64,000 nt of DNA from CAXBDP01 sp963974465 (GTDB taxonomy: Bacteria; Bacteroidota; Bacteroidia; Cytophagales; Cyclobacteriaceae), in NCBI GenBank assembly GCA_049340005.1, contig JBMPIY010000005.1; one strand, written 5' to 3'. Below, piece by piece: positions 15,098 to 24,612 of the stretch. Under the pieces are notes generated by a model, which saw only the letters and a list, made by a program, of their open reading frames with translations, searched no databases and was not told the origin of the DNA. Positions within the stretch are counted from its first letter, which is position 1; every line of letters starts with the position of its first letter. Made by a program: the position numbers and the translations under genes.

Positions 15098-17569
15098 ATG
15101 GAAAATCGTCCTGTCAAAAAAGGCCCAGATGAATTAGAGATATTACGTAAAGTCTTATTTAAAACACTTTCAAGGTGGTATTTTGTCTTGCTTTCAGTAG
15201 GTGCTGCTTTAGGAGTTGCCTTTCTGATAATCCGCTATACTACGCCAATTTACAGAGTATCTGCTGAAATGATAAAAAAGGAGGTGAGAGAAGCCTCTGA
15301 ATATATCTATGGACAGCAGCAAGCCCGAAGTATGTTCAAGCCAACCAATAATCTACATAATGAGATTGCTCTACTCAAAAGCTCTGGATTAATGGAGAAT
15401 ATGATAAAGGAGCTTGATTGGGAAACTTCATATTGGCTTGAAGGCTCAGTGAGAACATCTGAACTCTATAAGAACACTCCATTTATTGTCCAGTTTGAGG
15501 GAGAAAATAACACTATTCCTTATGGAGTAATGTTTAGGCTTAACTTAATTGATGTAAGTACCTTTTCTGCCGAGGTTGAAGGTGGGGCTTTTCAAAATGC
15601 TTTAGAAGGCAAAGTGTTTAAGTTTGGAGAAGAACTTGACTGGCTTGGATTTAAATTTAAGGTATTCCTGGTAAACCAAGAACAATGGGTGAGCTACGGA
15701 AGAGATAAGCTATTTTTTAGAGCAGAGTCCCCAGCTGGATTGGCGCGTTCCTATGGCAGTAAAATTTTTATTGAGCAAAAGATTCCAGAAGCATCTGTAT
15801 TGACACTTACAATGAGTGGAGTGAACCCAGCTAAGGATATTGATTTTCTTAATAATTACATAAAAGCCTTTATTGATTATAATCTTGATGAAAAGAATCA
15901 GGTTGCAGAAAATACCATCCGTTTTATCGATCAACAATTAGTAGCCTTCAATGACTCATTGGGTTTATCAGAAAGCAAAATTGAAGATTTTAATGTAAGC
16001 AGAAGTACCATTAGTATTTCAGATGATGCTTCTTACATCTATGAGGAAATCAAAAGCGTACAAGAGCAATTGACTACTTTAGAAATTGAAACTAATTATT
16101 ATGATTATTTAGAAAATTATTTAGTAGAAGAGGCAGAAACTACCCGCCCACTGGTACCCGCATCCGTTGGAGTGAACGATCCAATAGCTGCAGCTTTTCT
16201 TGAAAGATTAGTTGAATTGCAAACCCAGCTGAGACTAAATGAAGGTCGCAAAGAACAAAATCCTGTTGCAAATCAATTGTATGAAACCCAACTTCTTGAA
16301 TTTGCAAGAATTAAGGAACAGTTACAAGAAAACATCAGAAATGTTCAGCTTAGAAGTGAGAATCAAAAGAGTATTTTGAATAGAGAGCTTGAGGGGCTTA
16401 AAAGTGAAATCCGCAAGATACCTGGGGCTGAAGCAGTTTTTCAGGGAATTCAGCGTGAGTTTAGGTTGAATGAAAATATTTACGTTTTGCTATTATCTCG
16501 CAAAACGGATTTAGAAATTCAAAGAGCTTCCAATACATCTGATTATCAATTACTAGAGCCTGCGGGTAATAGAGGTCAAATTAAGCCTCAACCAAATAGA
16601 ATTTATATGATTGCAGGAGGTATTGGTGCTGCAATTCCATTCATCATTATCTTCTTGCTAGATTTCTTCAACAATAAGATTCTTTCCTTAGAAGACTTTA
16701 GAGCAATTAGTGATATACCATTTCTTGGTATGGTTGGTCACTCAGATATAGAAAGCAATCTAATTGTAATTGAAAAGCCAAAATCCAGTATAACAGAGGC
16801 CTTTCGAGTCATTCGTTCTAATATCCAATTTCTATTGGATGATTCGGCAGCGACTAAAGTGGTATTGGTAACTTCTACAGTATCCGGTGAAGGAAAGACA
16901 TTCTCAGCCATGAATATTGCCAGTGTAATTGCAATTTCAGGTAAGAAGACGATTATAGTGGGTGCGGATATGAGAAAGCCTCACGTTTATAATAAGAACT
17001 TCAAAATGGATTCTCACAAGGGGCTAAGTAATTATTTGGCGGGGATGGCTACTGAAGAAGAAATAACCAATAAAACTGTTGTAGATAATCTTTACGCAAT
17101 TACGCCAGGTGATATCCCACCAAATCCTGCTGAATTGATTATGAGCTCGAGGTTTACCAAACTGATGGATACCCTTAAAGCACATTATGATTTTATAATA
17201 ATTGACTCAGCACCAGTGGGGCTTGTAGCGGATGGAATGGAGATTATGAAATACTCTGATGCTAACCTTTTCATGGTTCGTCAGGATCACTCTACCAAGC
17301 GAGCATTAGTTGGGTTGAATGAGCTTTATCAAACCGGTAAAATCAAAAATGTAGCGGTAATTTTCAATGACGTAGATTACAAGAAACTCGATTATGGTTA
17401 TGGCTACGGCTACGGTTATGGCTATGGTTACGGCTATGGTTATGGCTATGGCTATGGCTATGGTTACGGCTACGGCTATGGTTACGGGTATTATTCTGAA
17501 GATTTCGAGAAGAAGGAGAGTGTATTGAAGAGGCTATTTAGAAGTAAGAAGAAAAAGACTAAAAAGTAA
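15098..17569 (+). CDS. Wzc-type polysaccharide co-polymerase / BY tyrosine kinase
   Basis: This is an 823-residue inner-membrane PCP-2a protein. The first TM is near residues 30-50. A large periplasmic Wzz/coiled-coil part follows, with the second TM near 503-522, then a cytoplasmic bacterial tyrosine kinase. Walker A is S-G-E-G-K-T at about 595-600, Walker A' is G-A-D-M-R-K-P near 622, and Walker B is I-I-I-D-S-A-P near 697. The C-terminus has 16 consecutive Tyr-Gly pairs followed by Tyr-Tyr (residues about 766-799), the autophosphorylation tail, then a Lys-rich end. It controls chain length and export with the upstream Wza protein. The Y-G tail is much more regular than the usual Tyr cluster. 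Confidence 0.92.
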   Translation: MENRPVKKGPDELEILRKVLFKTLSRWYFVLLSVGAALGVAFLIIRYTTPIYRVSAEMIKKEVREASEYIYGQQQARSMFKPTNNLHNEIALLKSSGLMENMIKELDWETSYWLEGSVRTSELYKNTPFIVQFEGENNTIPYGVMFRLNLIDVSTFSAEVEGGAFQNALEGKVFKFGEELDWLGFKFKVFLVNQEQWVSYGRDKLFFRAESPAGLARSYGSKIFIEQKIPEASVLTLTMSGVNPAKDIDFLNNYIKAFIDYNLDEKNQVAENTIRFIDQQLVAFNDSLGLSESKIEDFNVSRSTISISDDASYIYEEIKSVQEQLTTLEIETNYYDYLENYLVEEAETTRPLVPASVGVNDPIAAAFLERLVELQTQLRLNEGRKEQNPVANQLYETQLLEFARIKEQLQENIRNVQLRSENQKSILNRELEGLKSEIRKIPGAEAVFQGIQREFRLNENIYVLLLSRKTDLEIQRASNTSDYQLLEPAGNRGQIKPQPNRIYMIAGGIGAAIPFIIIFLLDFFNNKILSLEDFRAISDIPFLGMVGHSDIESNLIVIEKPKSSITEAFRVIRSNIQFLLDDSAATKVVLVTSTVSGEGKTFSAMNIASVIAISGKKTIIVGADMRKPHVYNKNFKMDSHKGLSNYLAGMATEEEITNKTVVDNLYAITPGDIPPNPAELIMSSRFTKLMDTLKAHYDFIIIDSAPVGLVADGMEIMKYSDANLFMVRQDHSTKRALVGLNELYQTGKIKNVAVIFNDVDYKKLDYGYGYGYGYGYGYGYGYGYGYGYGYGYGYGYGYYSEDFEKKESVLKRLFRSKKKKTKK
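17393..17494 (+). repeat. in-frame hexamer repeat coding 16 Tyr-Gly units
   Basis: There are sixteen tandem TAY-GGN units from 17393 to 17488, then TAT TAT. Third positions vary freely between T and C in Tyr codons and among T, C and once G in Gly codons, so the array is not a fresh slippage product. Selection seems to hold the peptide and not the DNA. Confidence 0.95.
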
Positions 17570-17589
17570 GAGAACATATTAATAAATGA

Positions 17590-17630
17590 AAAAGTCTGGC
17601 AAATCGAATTTACCAGACTTTTCCATTTTA
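17590..17630. terminator. bidirectional terminator between wzc and the TonB receptor
   Basis: AAAAGTCTGG at 17590-17599 pairs with CCAGACTTTT at 17613-17622 (10 bp) around a 13-base loop, with A and T runs on both sides. It lies 20 bases after the wzc stop and 37 bases after the end of the convergent receptor gene, so it can serve both. Confidence 0.75.
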
Positions 17631-17666
17631 GGAATATTAGATTCGGCTGAATCCAGTTAAAGAGAT

Positions 17667-20078
17667 TTAGAATTGTGTTCGTATAGAAACGATGAAATTG
17701 CGACCTGGGGCTACAATTCCTGAGCTGTATGGCCTATATCTTTCATTTAAAATATTCTCTAACCCCATCATCAAACTAGTGCCATTATTCATCTGATATT
17801 GCGCTTTTAAGTTTAAGGTAAACCAAGATGGTGAAAATGGATTTCCATTATCATCGATGGCATACATGTACTCTTTGCCTTGTTCCTCAGGTGCTAATCT
17901 ATCGTTTGGAATTTCACCATTGTACATAGCATAAAGTTCTGTACGTAAGCCACTCTTTTCGTAGCTAAGCCTTGTTACGCCAAAAGATGGTGGCGAATGC
18001 CTCAGAGGCGCTTCTGTTTCATCATCTAGCTCTTCGGTCCCCTTTTGCCAATTGTAGCGGGAGGATAAACCAAAACCAGATGGAAACGATACTTCCACAC
18101 CCGCTTGGACACCAAATACTTTAGCAAAAGCAACATTCTGCACAGCTTGTACTCTACTTAATGCGCCATCATAAACGAGACTATCTTGGCCATTGAACTT
18201 GAAATCGCGCCTTACCAAAGCATTTGTTAGATAATTGTAAAAACCAGTTACATCTAGTTTTACAATATTTCCTATAGTGCGAGCAATCGCCAAATCCACA
18301 TTGCTGGAATATTCGGGATTCAAATCCGGATTAGGAACGATCACAGTGCCTGGGCTTGAGTCGAAAACCTTGCCTATGTCATCGATATTGGGAGAGCGGA
18401 AACCGGTTGATAGATTGGTGCCAATTTGCCAATCCTCCCGCGGATTGTACACCACGCCCACACTACCAGTGAATGCGCCAGAGCTTATATTGGCATTTTC
18501 GAAAGGAAAAGGATAAAAGCTTCTGTCAAATTCTGCATTCAGCCCTACTTGATTATATCTACTAGAAAGCTGAACAGTCAATTGATCGGTTGCTTTATAT
18601 TGATAACTCGCATAGGCAGCGTATGATTGCCAATCTGACCCATCAGGATAGCGGGAGGAGGCTGGAACTGTTTCATTCGTCTCAATATTTGTATCCTTAC
18701 CAGTGGAGCCTATTGCATTGTAGATAAATTCCAATCCATAAAATAGTCTTCCATTACCATTCATTTTTTTCTCCATATCCACATTTGCAGAATAGGCATT
18801 CACTTGCTCCACTCTAGTTCGACGGTTTGGATTGTTCAAATCACGGTCTATTCTGCTTTCTTCAAAAAACTGATGTGCCAACCTTACTGTCATTTGATCA
18901 AACAAATTAGTTTGCTTAAACAGATTGATTTTCAATTTATTGAGCATCCAAACTTGTGGGCCATAAGCCCATTCTGCCGAGCGGAGTGTACTTCCTCTTG
19001 GCCTTATTAGTCTGTCGTAGCGTGAGTATGCAGATGTTTCAGAATAATGAAAGGAGTAATTGATATCCCATTTCTGATTTGGTGCGAAGCGTACTTTTTG
19101 CATGATATTATATTGATCATAACCTGATGGTACTTGCACCAAAGGATCAGGATTAACTACCACAGAATCTTGTCCATCAATTCGCCTTACATAGGAATTT
19201 CGCAGGTATTCTTCTGGGCCATTTTTGCCCATCCGCAAATTGCCATACGATGAATAGGTAAAACTGCTCAAGAAAGCCCATTTGTCTAGACCTATATTTA
19301 CATCGGCGTGGACTGTTCCTTCATTATTGGCAGATGAGTATCTCATCGTTCCACTTCCAGTTATCAACTTTTCTTCTCCACTTGAGAGACTAGGAGTTAG
19401 TGTATAGAAGTTCATCACACCACCAATTGCATCGCTACCATAAATGGTAGATCCTGGACCAAAAACTACCTCGGTATTTTCCACTGCAAATGGATCGAGT
19501 GAAATCACATTTTGAACATTTCCACTTCGGAAAATGGCCGTATTCATCCGTACTCCATCTACTGTTATCAATACTCTATTAGTAGCAAATCCACGAATCA
19601 TAGGGCTACCTCCACCTAATTGACTTTTTTGTACGAATACCATCCCTGTGGTTTCTAACATATCCGCTGCAGTCTGAGGATTTTGTAATTGCATCTCCTT
19701 TGAGCTGATGGTGGTAATCTTATTTGGTACATCTCTGCTCGACTGCTGCCATCTACTTGCGGACACTACCACCGTACTCAATGAGATATCTTCTATTGAC
19801 AGAAAAACCCTGAAATTATTGGCTTCCAAAGCAGCATAGCTTCGAGTGATGCTACGATAACCAACGGAGCTGAACTGTATATCATTCGCACCTTTGAAAG
19901 CCGAAATGTCTGCCTCACCGTTTTCGTCGGTAAATATTCCCACGTCAAGGCTTGGGCTGTATATTGTCACCAACTCTAATGCTTGACGATCGTTATTGTC
20001 TCTTACGGTTACTATCTGTGCTATTGAGCTGTACCCCAGTAGCATTAATGAGAATAACCATAAATATTTGATTTTCAT
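17667..20078 (-). CDS. TonB-dependent outer-membrane receptor (hemin/siderophore-like)
   Basis: This is an 803-residue receptor. It has a signal peptide ending near SSIAQ, a short carboxypeptidase-regulatory-like domain (about 20-100), then the plug (TTISSKEMQLQNPQTAADML, GGGSPMIRGFATNRVLITVDGVRMN, GPGSTIYGSDAIGGVMNFYT). A 22-strand barrel ends in a terminal aromatic (IVSIRTQF). The plug text resembles the hemoglobin/transferrin receptor subgroup, so heme or an iron complex is the best guess; the substrate is not proven. No TonB or ExbBD is nearby. Shared terminator with wzc at its 3' end. Confidence 0.88.
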   Translation of the reverse strand: MKIKYLWLFSLMLLGYSSIAQIVTVRDNNDRQALELVTIYSPSLDVGIFTDENGEADISAFKGANDIQFSSVGYRSITRSYAALEANNFRVFLSIEDISLSTVVVSASRWQQSSRDVPNKITTISSKEMQLQNPQTAADMLETTGMVFVQKSQLGGGSPMIRGFATNRVLITVDGVRMNTAIFRSGNVQNVISLDPFAVENTEVVFGPGSTIYGSDAIGGVMNFYTLTPSLSSGEEKLITGSGTMRYSSANNEGTVHADVNIGLDKWAFLSSFTYSSYGNLRMGKNGPEEYLRNSYVRRIDGQDSVVVNPDPLVQVPSGYDQYNIMQKVRFAPNQKWDINYSFHYSETSAYSRYDRLIRPRGSTLRSAEWAYGPQVWMLNKLKINLFKQTNLFDQMTVRLAHQFFEESRIDRDLNNPNRRTRVEQVNAYSANVDMEKKMNGNGRLFYGLEFIYNAIGSTGKDTNIETNETVPASSRYPDGSDWQSYAAYASYQYKATDQLTVQLSSRYNQVGLNAEFDRSFYPFPFENANISSGAFTGSVGVVYNPREDWQIGTNLSTGFRSPNIDDIGKVFDSSPGTVIVPNPDLNPEYSSNVDLAIARTIGNIVKLDVTGFYNYLTNALVRRDFKFNGQDSLVYDGALSRVQAVQNVAFAKVFGVQAGVEVSFPSGFGLSSRYNWQKGTEELDDETEAPLRHSPPSFGVTRLSYEKSGLRTELYAMYNGEIPNDRLAPEEQGKEYMYAIDDNGNPFSPSWFTLNLKAQYQMNNGTSLMMGLENILNERYRPYSSGIVAPGRNFIVSIRTQF

Positions 20079-20155
20079 TTTTTATAAATTTATGGTTTTG
20101 AAATACAGATAATCATGGTGAGCTTATCCAATTTCATTTACAATGATTGAGTTAT

Positions 20156-20183
20156 CCTTCCGCTTCGAATAAAATGCGGAAGG
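20156..20183. promoter_or_regulatory. perfect 8-bp hairpin in the receptor leader region
   Basis: CCTTCCGC-N12-GCGGAAGG is a perfect inverted repeat between the upstream hypothetical gene and the TonB receptor, both on the minus strand. No U-tract follows on either strand, so it is a poor intrinsic terminator. It may be a leader structure or an operator. Confidence 0.4.
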
Positions 20184-20278
20184 TATTGACCCTAGCATTG
20201 GGTATAGTCAATTAGGCTTTCACAGATTTATTAGATTTAATTATCCATTCTGCGAAAAGCGTTTAAACTAGCTAGGTT

Positions 20279-20833
20279 CTATATGGATAAACGAATCTGC
20301 GGAGGAGGGTTTGGAATTTCGCTTAAGATCGACTTGTAATGAATTGCCATTTCGAGCTGATCTGAATTTTCTAGTTCAGCGTAGTATTCAGCGAAATCAA
20401 GGTTATTAGCTGTAAAAATATAATTGGGATAAAGCCTTTCTAGCTTAGTTCCGGGCTCATGTGGTAATTGCTCATCTCCCCAAGCTTTCTTTTTGAGCTC
20501 ATCCATTTTTGCATACAAAAGAGTTTCAGCCTCATCGTGAACCGCCCAATACCAAGTTTCATCGCCTTTGTCTTCCTGACGCACCACATCATACATATTG
20601 CCCTTGTAGCGGAATTCTCGAGAATGGATTCGCTTAAATGACTTATCTGGATTGGCTTCAAGTGATTTTGGAATCTTTACAAGAACCAGGTTTTCTTCGG
20701 TTTTTTCCTTTCTGATTCTATGCTCCATTGCATATTGCAATTGGCTGCGCTTAAGCCAAAATGAGATATAGGTGCCGCCCAAAGGGAGCATCAAGATGAA
20801 TAAAAACGATATGGAATAAATGCGAACGGCCAA
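20279..20833 (-). CDS. membrane-anchored hypothetical protein
   Basis: This is a 184-residue protein with one N-terminal transmembrane helix (residues about 5-25, including FLFILMLPLGGTYISFWL) and a soluble, charged domain facing outside or the periplasm. I do not recognise a family. It precedes the TonB receptor on the same strand by 200 bases, which may or may not mean a shared role. Translation start at the first ATG fits the TM helix. Confidence 0.6.
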   Translation of the reverse strand: MAVRIYSISFLFILMLPLGGTYISFWLKRSQLQYAMEHRIRKEKTEENLVLVKIPKSLEANPDKSFKRIHSREFRYKGNMYDVVRQEDKGDETWYWAVHDEAETLLYAKMDELKKKAWGDEQLPHEPGTKLERLYPNYIFTANNLDFAEYYAELENSDQLEMAIHYKSILSEIPNPPPQIRLSI

Positions 20834-21138
20834 AGCAGCTTGTTTCCTCTAAGTTAATTTTTTCGTTTCGGATTATGTAGCTTATTCCATTAAGCCTGTG
20901 ATAGAAATTATCAATGGCGTGTACTGTTTATGAATATTTACCAAATCTCAACTTTAGTCAGAACTATTTGAGCTGATAGGAAACATTATTAAGTATACAT
21001 CCAGAATTATTTGCATTGGTTCTCCCATACGGCTCTAACTTCTTTACCCTCCCGTTTTTTTATTCGTTGATTTTTGGACTTATCTTGAAAGTGAGTTTTA
21101 ATGGTATTAAAATTTATTCAAAATCTAAATTCACTGGA
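20834..21138. other. intergenic region between divergent genes
   Basis: This separates the minus-strand membrane protein from the plus-strand protease. A weak inverted repeat TGATA-N5-TATCA lies at 20899-20913. An open frame reaches back from the protease to 21016 but codes a low-quality hydrophobic extension. No clear promoter was found. Confidence 0.4.
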
Positions 21139-22227
21139 ATGAAATGGTCACTTTATTTAGGTAAATATGCTGGGATCAAAGTTTTTATCCACTGGACATT
21201 CTCATTGCTACTTTTATGGATTGCGGTATCGGGTGTAAGATCTGGGCAAACAAATGAGCAAATAGGGTGGACAATTCTGTTTATCCTCGCTGTATTTTTA
21301 TGTGTAACCCTGCATGAATTTGGTCATGCGCTTATGGCCAAAAGATTCAATTTCAAAACGAAGTATATCACCCTTTTGCCTATAGGTGGCTTAGCTCAAA
21401 TGGAAAAGCTACCTGATGATCCAAAGCAAGAATTACTTGTAGCAATTGCCGGACCTATAGTAAATGTGGTTTTAGCGATAATTTTAGGATTAGCAGTAAG
21501 TGATTTTACAATGGAAGTGGAGGATCTGATGACTATTGGTGCGGACAATTTCCTAGTTTATTTAGTGACTGTGAACATTGTATTGGCTGTTTTCAATTTG
21601 ATCCCAGCCTTTCCAATGGATGGCGGGCGGGTATTAAGAGCACTTTTGTCTTTTAAATTTAAAAGAGAGCAAGCCACTCAAATTGCAGCTTCATTAGGTC
21701 AATTTATCGCTATACTTTTTGTGTTTCTTGGGCTGTTTTACAATCCATTTTTAGTCCTTATTGGCATATTTATTTTTCTTGGAGCACAGGCCGAAAATAG
21801 TATGGTACAAACCCAAAGTGTGTTGAGAGGCTTTACTGTAAAGGACGTAATGATGACCGAATTTAGCGAATTGCAAGCCTCAGATCCTCTCTCACAAGCA
21901 ACGAAGGCATTGTTGGATTCACAAAACACCGATTTTGTGATCATGGATAAGGGTCGTTTTGTAGGAATTTTGAGTCGAAATGAATTGATACAAGGAATTT
22001 CAACTTTGGGTTTAGAAGCTCCTATTTCCCAAACCATATCTAAAGAATATAAATCACTGACGATAGATCAAGCTCTTGAAGAGGTATTTCCAAATATGAA
22101 AGTAAAAGGACAAGGCCTAATGCCAGTAATGAATGGCGAGCAACTGATTGGTGTCGTTGATTCTGAAAATGTGATGGAATTTATCCTTGTCCGCGAAGCT
22201 ATGCGCAATCAAGAAAAGCATATTTAG
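21139..22227 (+). CDS. site-2 protease (M50 family) with CBS domains
   Basis: This is a 362-residue intramembrane zinc metalloprotease. The zinc motif HEFGH is at residues 59-63, and the second metal ligand is Asp161 in N-L-I-P-A-F-P-M-D-G-G. Several TM segments make up the first 220 residues, and two CBS repeats follow (about 235-355) that may bind an adenosyl ligand. The frame is open to 21016, but the ATG at 21139 before KWSLYLGKYAGIKVFIHWT matches the conserved N-terminus of the family, so I start there. The substrate is unknown; such proteases cut anti-sigma factors or other membrane proteins. Confidence 0.87.
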   Translation: MKWSLYLGKYAGIKVFIHWTFSLLLLWIAVSGVRSGQTNEQIGWTILFILAVFLCVTLHEFGHALMAKRFNFKTKYITLLPIGGLAQMEKLPDDPKQELLVAIAGPIVNVVLAIILGLAVSDFTMEVEDLMTIGADNFLVYLVTVNIVLAVFNLIPAFPMDGGRVLRALLSFKFKREQATQIAASLGQFIAILFVFLGLFYNPFLVLIGIFIFLGAQAENSMVQTQSVLRGFTVKDVMMTEFSELQASDPLSQATKALLDSQNTDFVIMDKGRFVGILSRNELIQGISTLGLEAPISQTISKEYKSLTIDQALEEVFPNMKVKGQGLMPVMNGEQLIGVVDSENVMEFILVREAMRNQEKHI

Positions 22228-22328
22228 TTTTTCCCTTCTGCCGTGAGCAGGATAATTTAGCCTCTCAATTATTTTTCCTTCATAAAAGGAATCGCTTAAT
22301 TCTTAACTTTAGGAATCAATAGTTTTTT

Positions 22329-24350
22329 ATGATGCTTGCAGCAATTGAAATTCCCATGTTATCTGAAGTGGTAATCATACTTGGTTTAGCCACTTTTGTT
22401 ATTGTCCTCTTTCGAAAATTCAAACTTCCAACAATCATTGGTTACTTACTTACAGGCATTATTGCCGGGCCTACAGGTTTCAATTTAGTAGGGAGTTCGG
22501 ACGAGTTTGATGCGCTGTCTGAAATTGGGATCATTTTGCTGCTATTTGTAATTGGGATGGAGTTTTCTCTCAAAAACCTGGCAGCTATCAAAAATATTGT
22601 TTTGATAGGTGGGGGCATTCAGGTGTTGCTCACCATTGCTGTGGTGACAGGACTTACCGTATTGTTGGGTTTTGAGTTAAATACAGCGATTTTCATTGGC
22701 TTCTTATTTTCACTTAGTTCTACAGCCATCGTATTGAAATTACTGCAAGAGCAAGCCGAGATTAATAGTCCGCATGGGAAAATAGCCCTCGGTATTCTAA
22801 TCTTCCAAGATATTGTAATCGTACCATTAATGCTCTTTACGCCAATATTGGCTGGCGTTGCGGAGAATGTCTGGTTGGAGTTGGGAATGCTTACTTTAAA
22901 GGGTGTGCTTGTAATTGCCGCAGTGATCTTCAGTGCCAAAAAGCTATTTCCTTGGATATTAGATCAAATTGCCAAAACCAAAAGTCAAGAATTATTTATC
23001 CTCAGTACGGTCGGAATTTGCTTTGCTGTAGCTTATGGCACTTCTGAACTTGGGCTATCGCTAGGTTTGGGCGCTTTCTTGGCAGGTTTGATCATTTCGG
23101 AGTCGGAGTACAGTCATCAGGCTACAAGTAATATCTTGCCCTTCCGTGAGCTGTTTATTAGTTTCTTCTTTGTGTCTATTGGGATTATTTTCGATGGGAT
23201 GTTTATGTTGCAAAATCTCCCGTTTGTCATTGCCCTTACCGTAGGCACATTCATTATTAAAGGAGCTGTAGCCGCTTTTGCAGCGAGGGTTTTAGGGTAT
23301 CCGTTGCGGACAGCTCTTTTGGCAGGTTTGTGTTTGTTTCAAGTTGGTGAGTTCTCACTATTACTTTCTAAGTCGGGCCTAGATTATGAGTTACTTACCC
23401 CAGAAGTTTACCAGTATTTCCTTTCAGTTTCCATTTTTACGATGGCCATTACGCCATTTGTCCTAATGAAGTTAGATAAGATCTCATATTTCATCATGAG
23501 GTCTAGACTCCTCAAAAAGATGAATAGGCCATTGGATAATGTAGGGAAGAAAGCGCGTGAAATTGAAAAGCCAGCAGAAGTGCTTGATGATCATTTGATA
23601 ATAATAGGTTATGGTCTTAATGGCAGAAATCTAAGCCGGGCAGCTAAAAGTGCAGGAATCAAGTATGTGATTGTGGAGTTGAATGCTGAAACAGTAAAAG
23701 AAGAAAGTAAAAAAGGCGAGCCAATCCATTTTGGTGATGCCGTGAGTGGACATGTATTGCACCATATCCATGCAGAGAAGGCAAGAGTTGCAGTTGTGGC
23801 CATTTCTGATCCAGTAAGTACTAAGCGTATAGTGCAGCAGCTCCGTAGTATCAATCCAAGCTTACATTTGATTGTTCGTACGCGCTTTGTTGCCGAAATG
23901 GAAGAGAATTATAAGCTGGGTGCAAATGCTGTAATTCCAGAAGAGTTTGAAACTTCTATTGAGATATTTACTCGAGTTTTGAATAAGTATTTTATTCCAA
24001 ATGCTTCAATAAATGAGTTTATTCAGAAAATAAGATCTGCCAATTATGAGATGCTTCGAGATATACCTGGAGCGGGAGGTTTAGATCGGATATCTGCCCA
24101 GATTCCTGAAATGAATGTTACGGCGATTCGAGTGCTTAAAGGCAAAAACGAGGTGGTAGGCAAAACCATGAAAGAAGCCCAAGTGCGCAATAAATATCAC
24201 GTAACCATCATAGCTTTAAAGCGGGAAACAGAAACCATAACAGAGCTTGGTGGTGACACGCTAATAAAATGCGATGATATCCTCTATGTAATGGGTCGTC
24301 CACAAAATATTGAGGACTTTAGTAAGGTTGTGGCTGGGGTGGAGAGATGA
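22329..24350 (+). CDS. Kef-type cation:proton antiporter with TrkA domains (CPA2)
   Basis: This is a 673-residue protein with about twelve TM helices of the Na/H exchanger superfamily in the first 390 residues (TIIGYLLTGIIAGPTGFN, the ion-binding helix with LIFQDIVIVP). A TrkA-N/RCK domain begins near residue 419 (I-I-I-G-Y-G-L-N-G-R-N dinucleotide loop), and a TrkA-C domain lies at about 590-670. It likely exports K+ or Na+ in exchange for protons under cytoplasmic nucleotide control. KefB/KefC assignment is not certain. TAACTTTA at 22306 is one base off the -7 consensus. Confidence 0.88.
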   Translation: MMLAAIEIPMLSEVVIILGLATFVIVLFRKFKLPTIIGYLLTGIIAGPTGFNLVGSSDEFDALSEIGIILLLFVIGMEFSLKNLAAIKNIVLIGGGIQVLLTIAVVTGLTVLLGFELNTAIFIGFLFSLSSTAIVLKLLQEQAEINSPHGKIALGILIFQDIVIVPLMLFTPILAGVAENVWLELGMLTLKGVLVIAAVIFSAKKLFPWILDQIAKTKSQELFILSTVGICFAVAYGTSELGLSLGLGAFLAGLIISESEYSHQATSNILPFRELFISFFFVSIGIIFDGMFMLQNLPFVIALTVGTFIIKGAVAAFAARVLGYPLRTALLAGLCLFQVGEFSLLLSKSGLDYELLTPEVYQYFLSVSIFTMAITPFVLMKLDKISYFIMRSRLLKKMNRPLDNVGKKAREIEKPAEVLDDHLIIIGYGLNGRNLSRAAKSAGIKYVIVELNAETVKEESKKGEPIHFGDAVSGHVLHHIHAEKARVAVVAISDPVSTKRIVQQLRSINPSLHLIVRTRFVAEMEENYKLGANAVIPEEFETSIEIFTRVLNKYFIPNASINEFIQKIRSANYEMLRDIPGAGGLDRISAQIPEMNVTAIRVLKGKNEVVGKTMKEAQVRNKYHVTIIALKRETETITELGGDTLIKCDDILYVMGRPQNIEDFSKVVAGVER

Positions 24351-24612
24351 AAATTTTATAGGTTATATAAAGTCCACAAACACTATTTGGCTAAAGCCAT
24401 GATATTTTTTTGCATTTTATGAATGGGCTAAAGCCACATTCCTATTCAATTTCACTATTGAATTCCTAGGATAAGCAAAGTCATCAATTTATTCAGCGCC
24501 AAATCATTTTACAAAATTGAATTGCCTCTAGATTTATTGGGGTGAATGAGTTGGTGTGTTTTTGGCTTTAGCCTAATTTGCCTTTTTGGATGGTGAATGA
24601 TAAAAACCATTT
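24351..24612. repeat. cluster of GGCTAAAGCC palindromes between convergent genes
   Basis: TGGCTAAAGCCA at 24388-24399, GGCTAAAGCC at 24426-24435 and GGCTTTAGCC at 24564-24573 are short dyads in AT-rich surroundings. They occupy the gap between the antiporter and the response regulator, which converge. This is another REP-like family, different from the CGACATT family near the window start. It may also aid termination. Confidence 0.6.

Noticed and set aside
17393..17494. Phase-variable simple sequence repeat
   Set aside because: The units are 6 bases long and in frame, so length change cannot shift the frame, and silent differences show they are not recent slippage.
20156..20183. Intrinsic terminator before the TonB receptor
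   Set aside because: The stem is perfect, but no U-tract follows on either strand, so it is listed only as a structure of unknown role.
21016..21138. N-terminal extension of the site-2 protease
   Set aside because: The 41 extra residues do not match the family, and the conserved N-terminus begins at the ATG at 21139.
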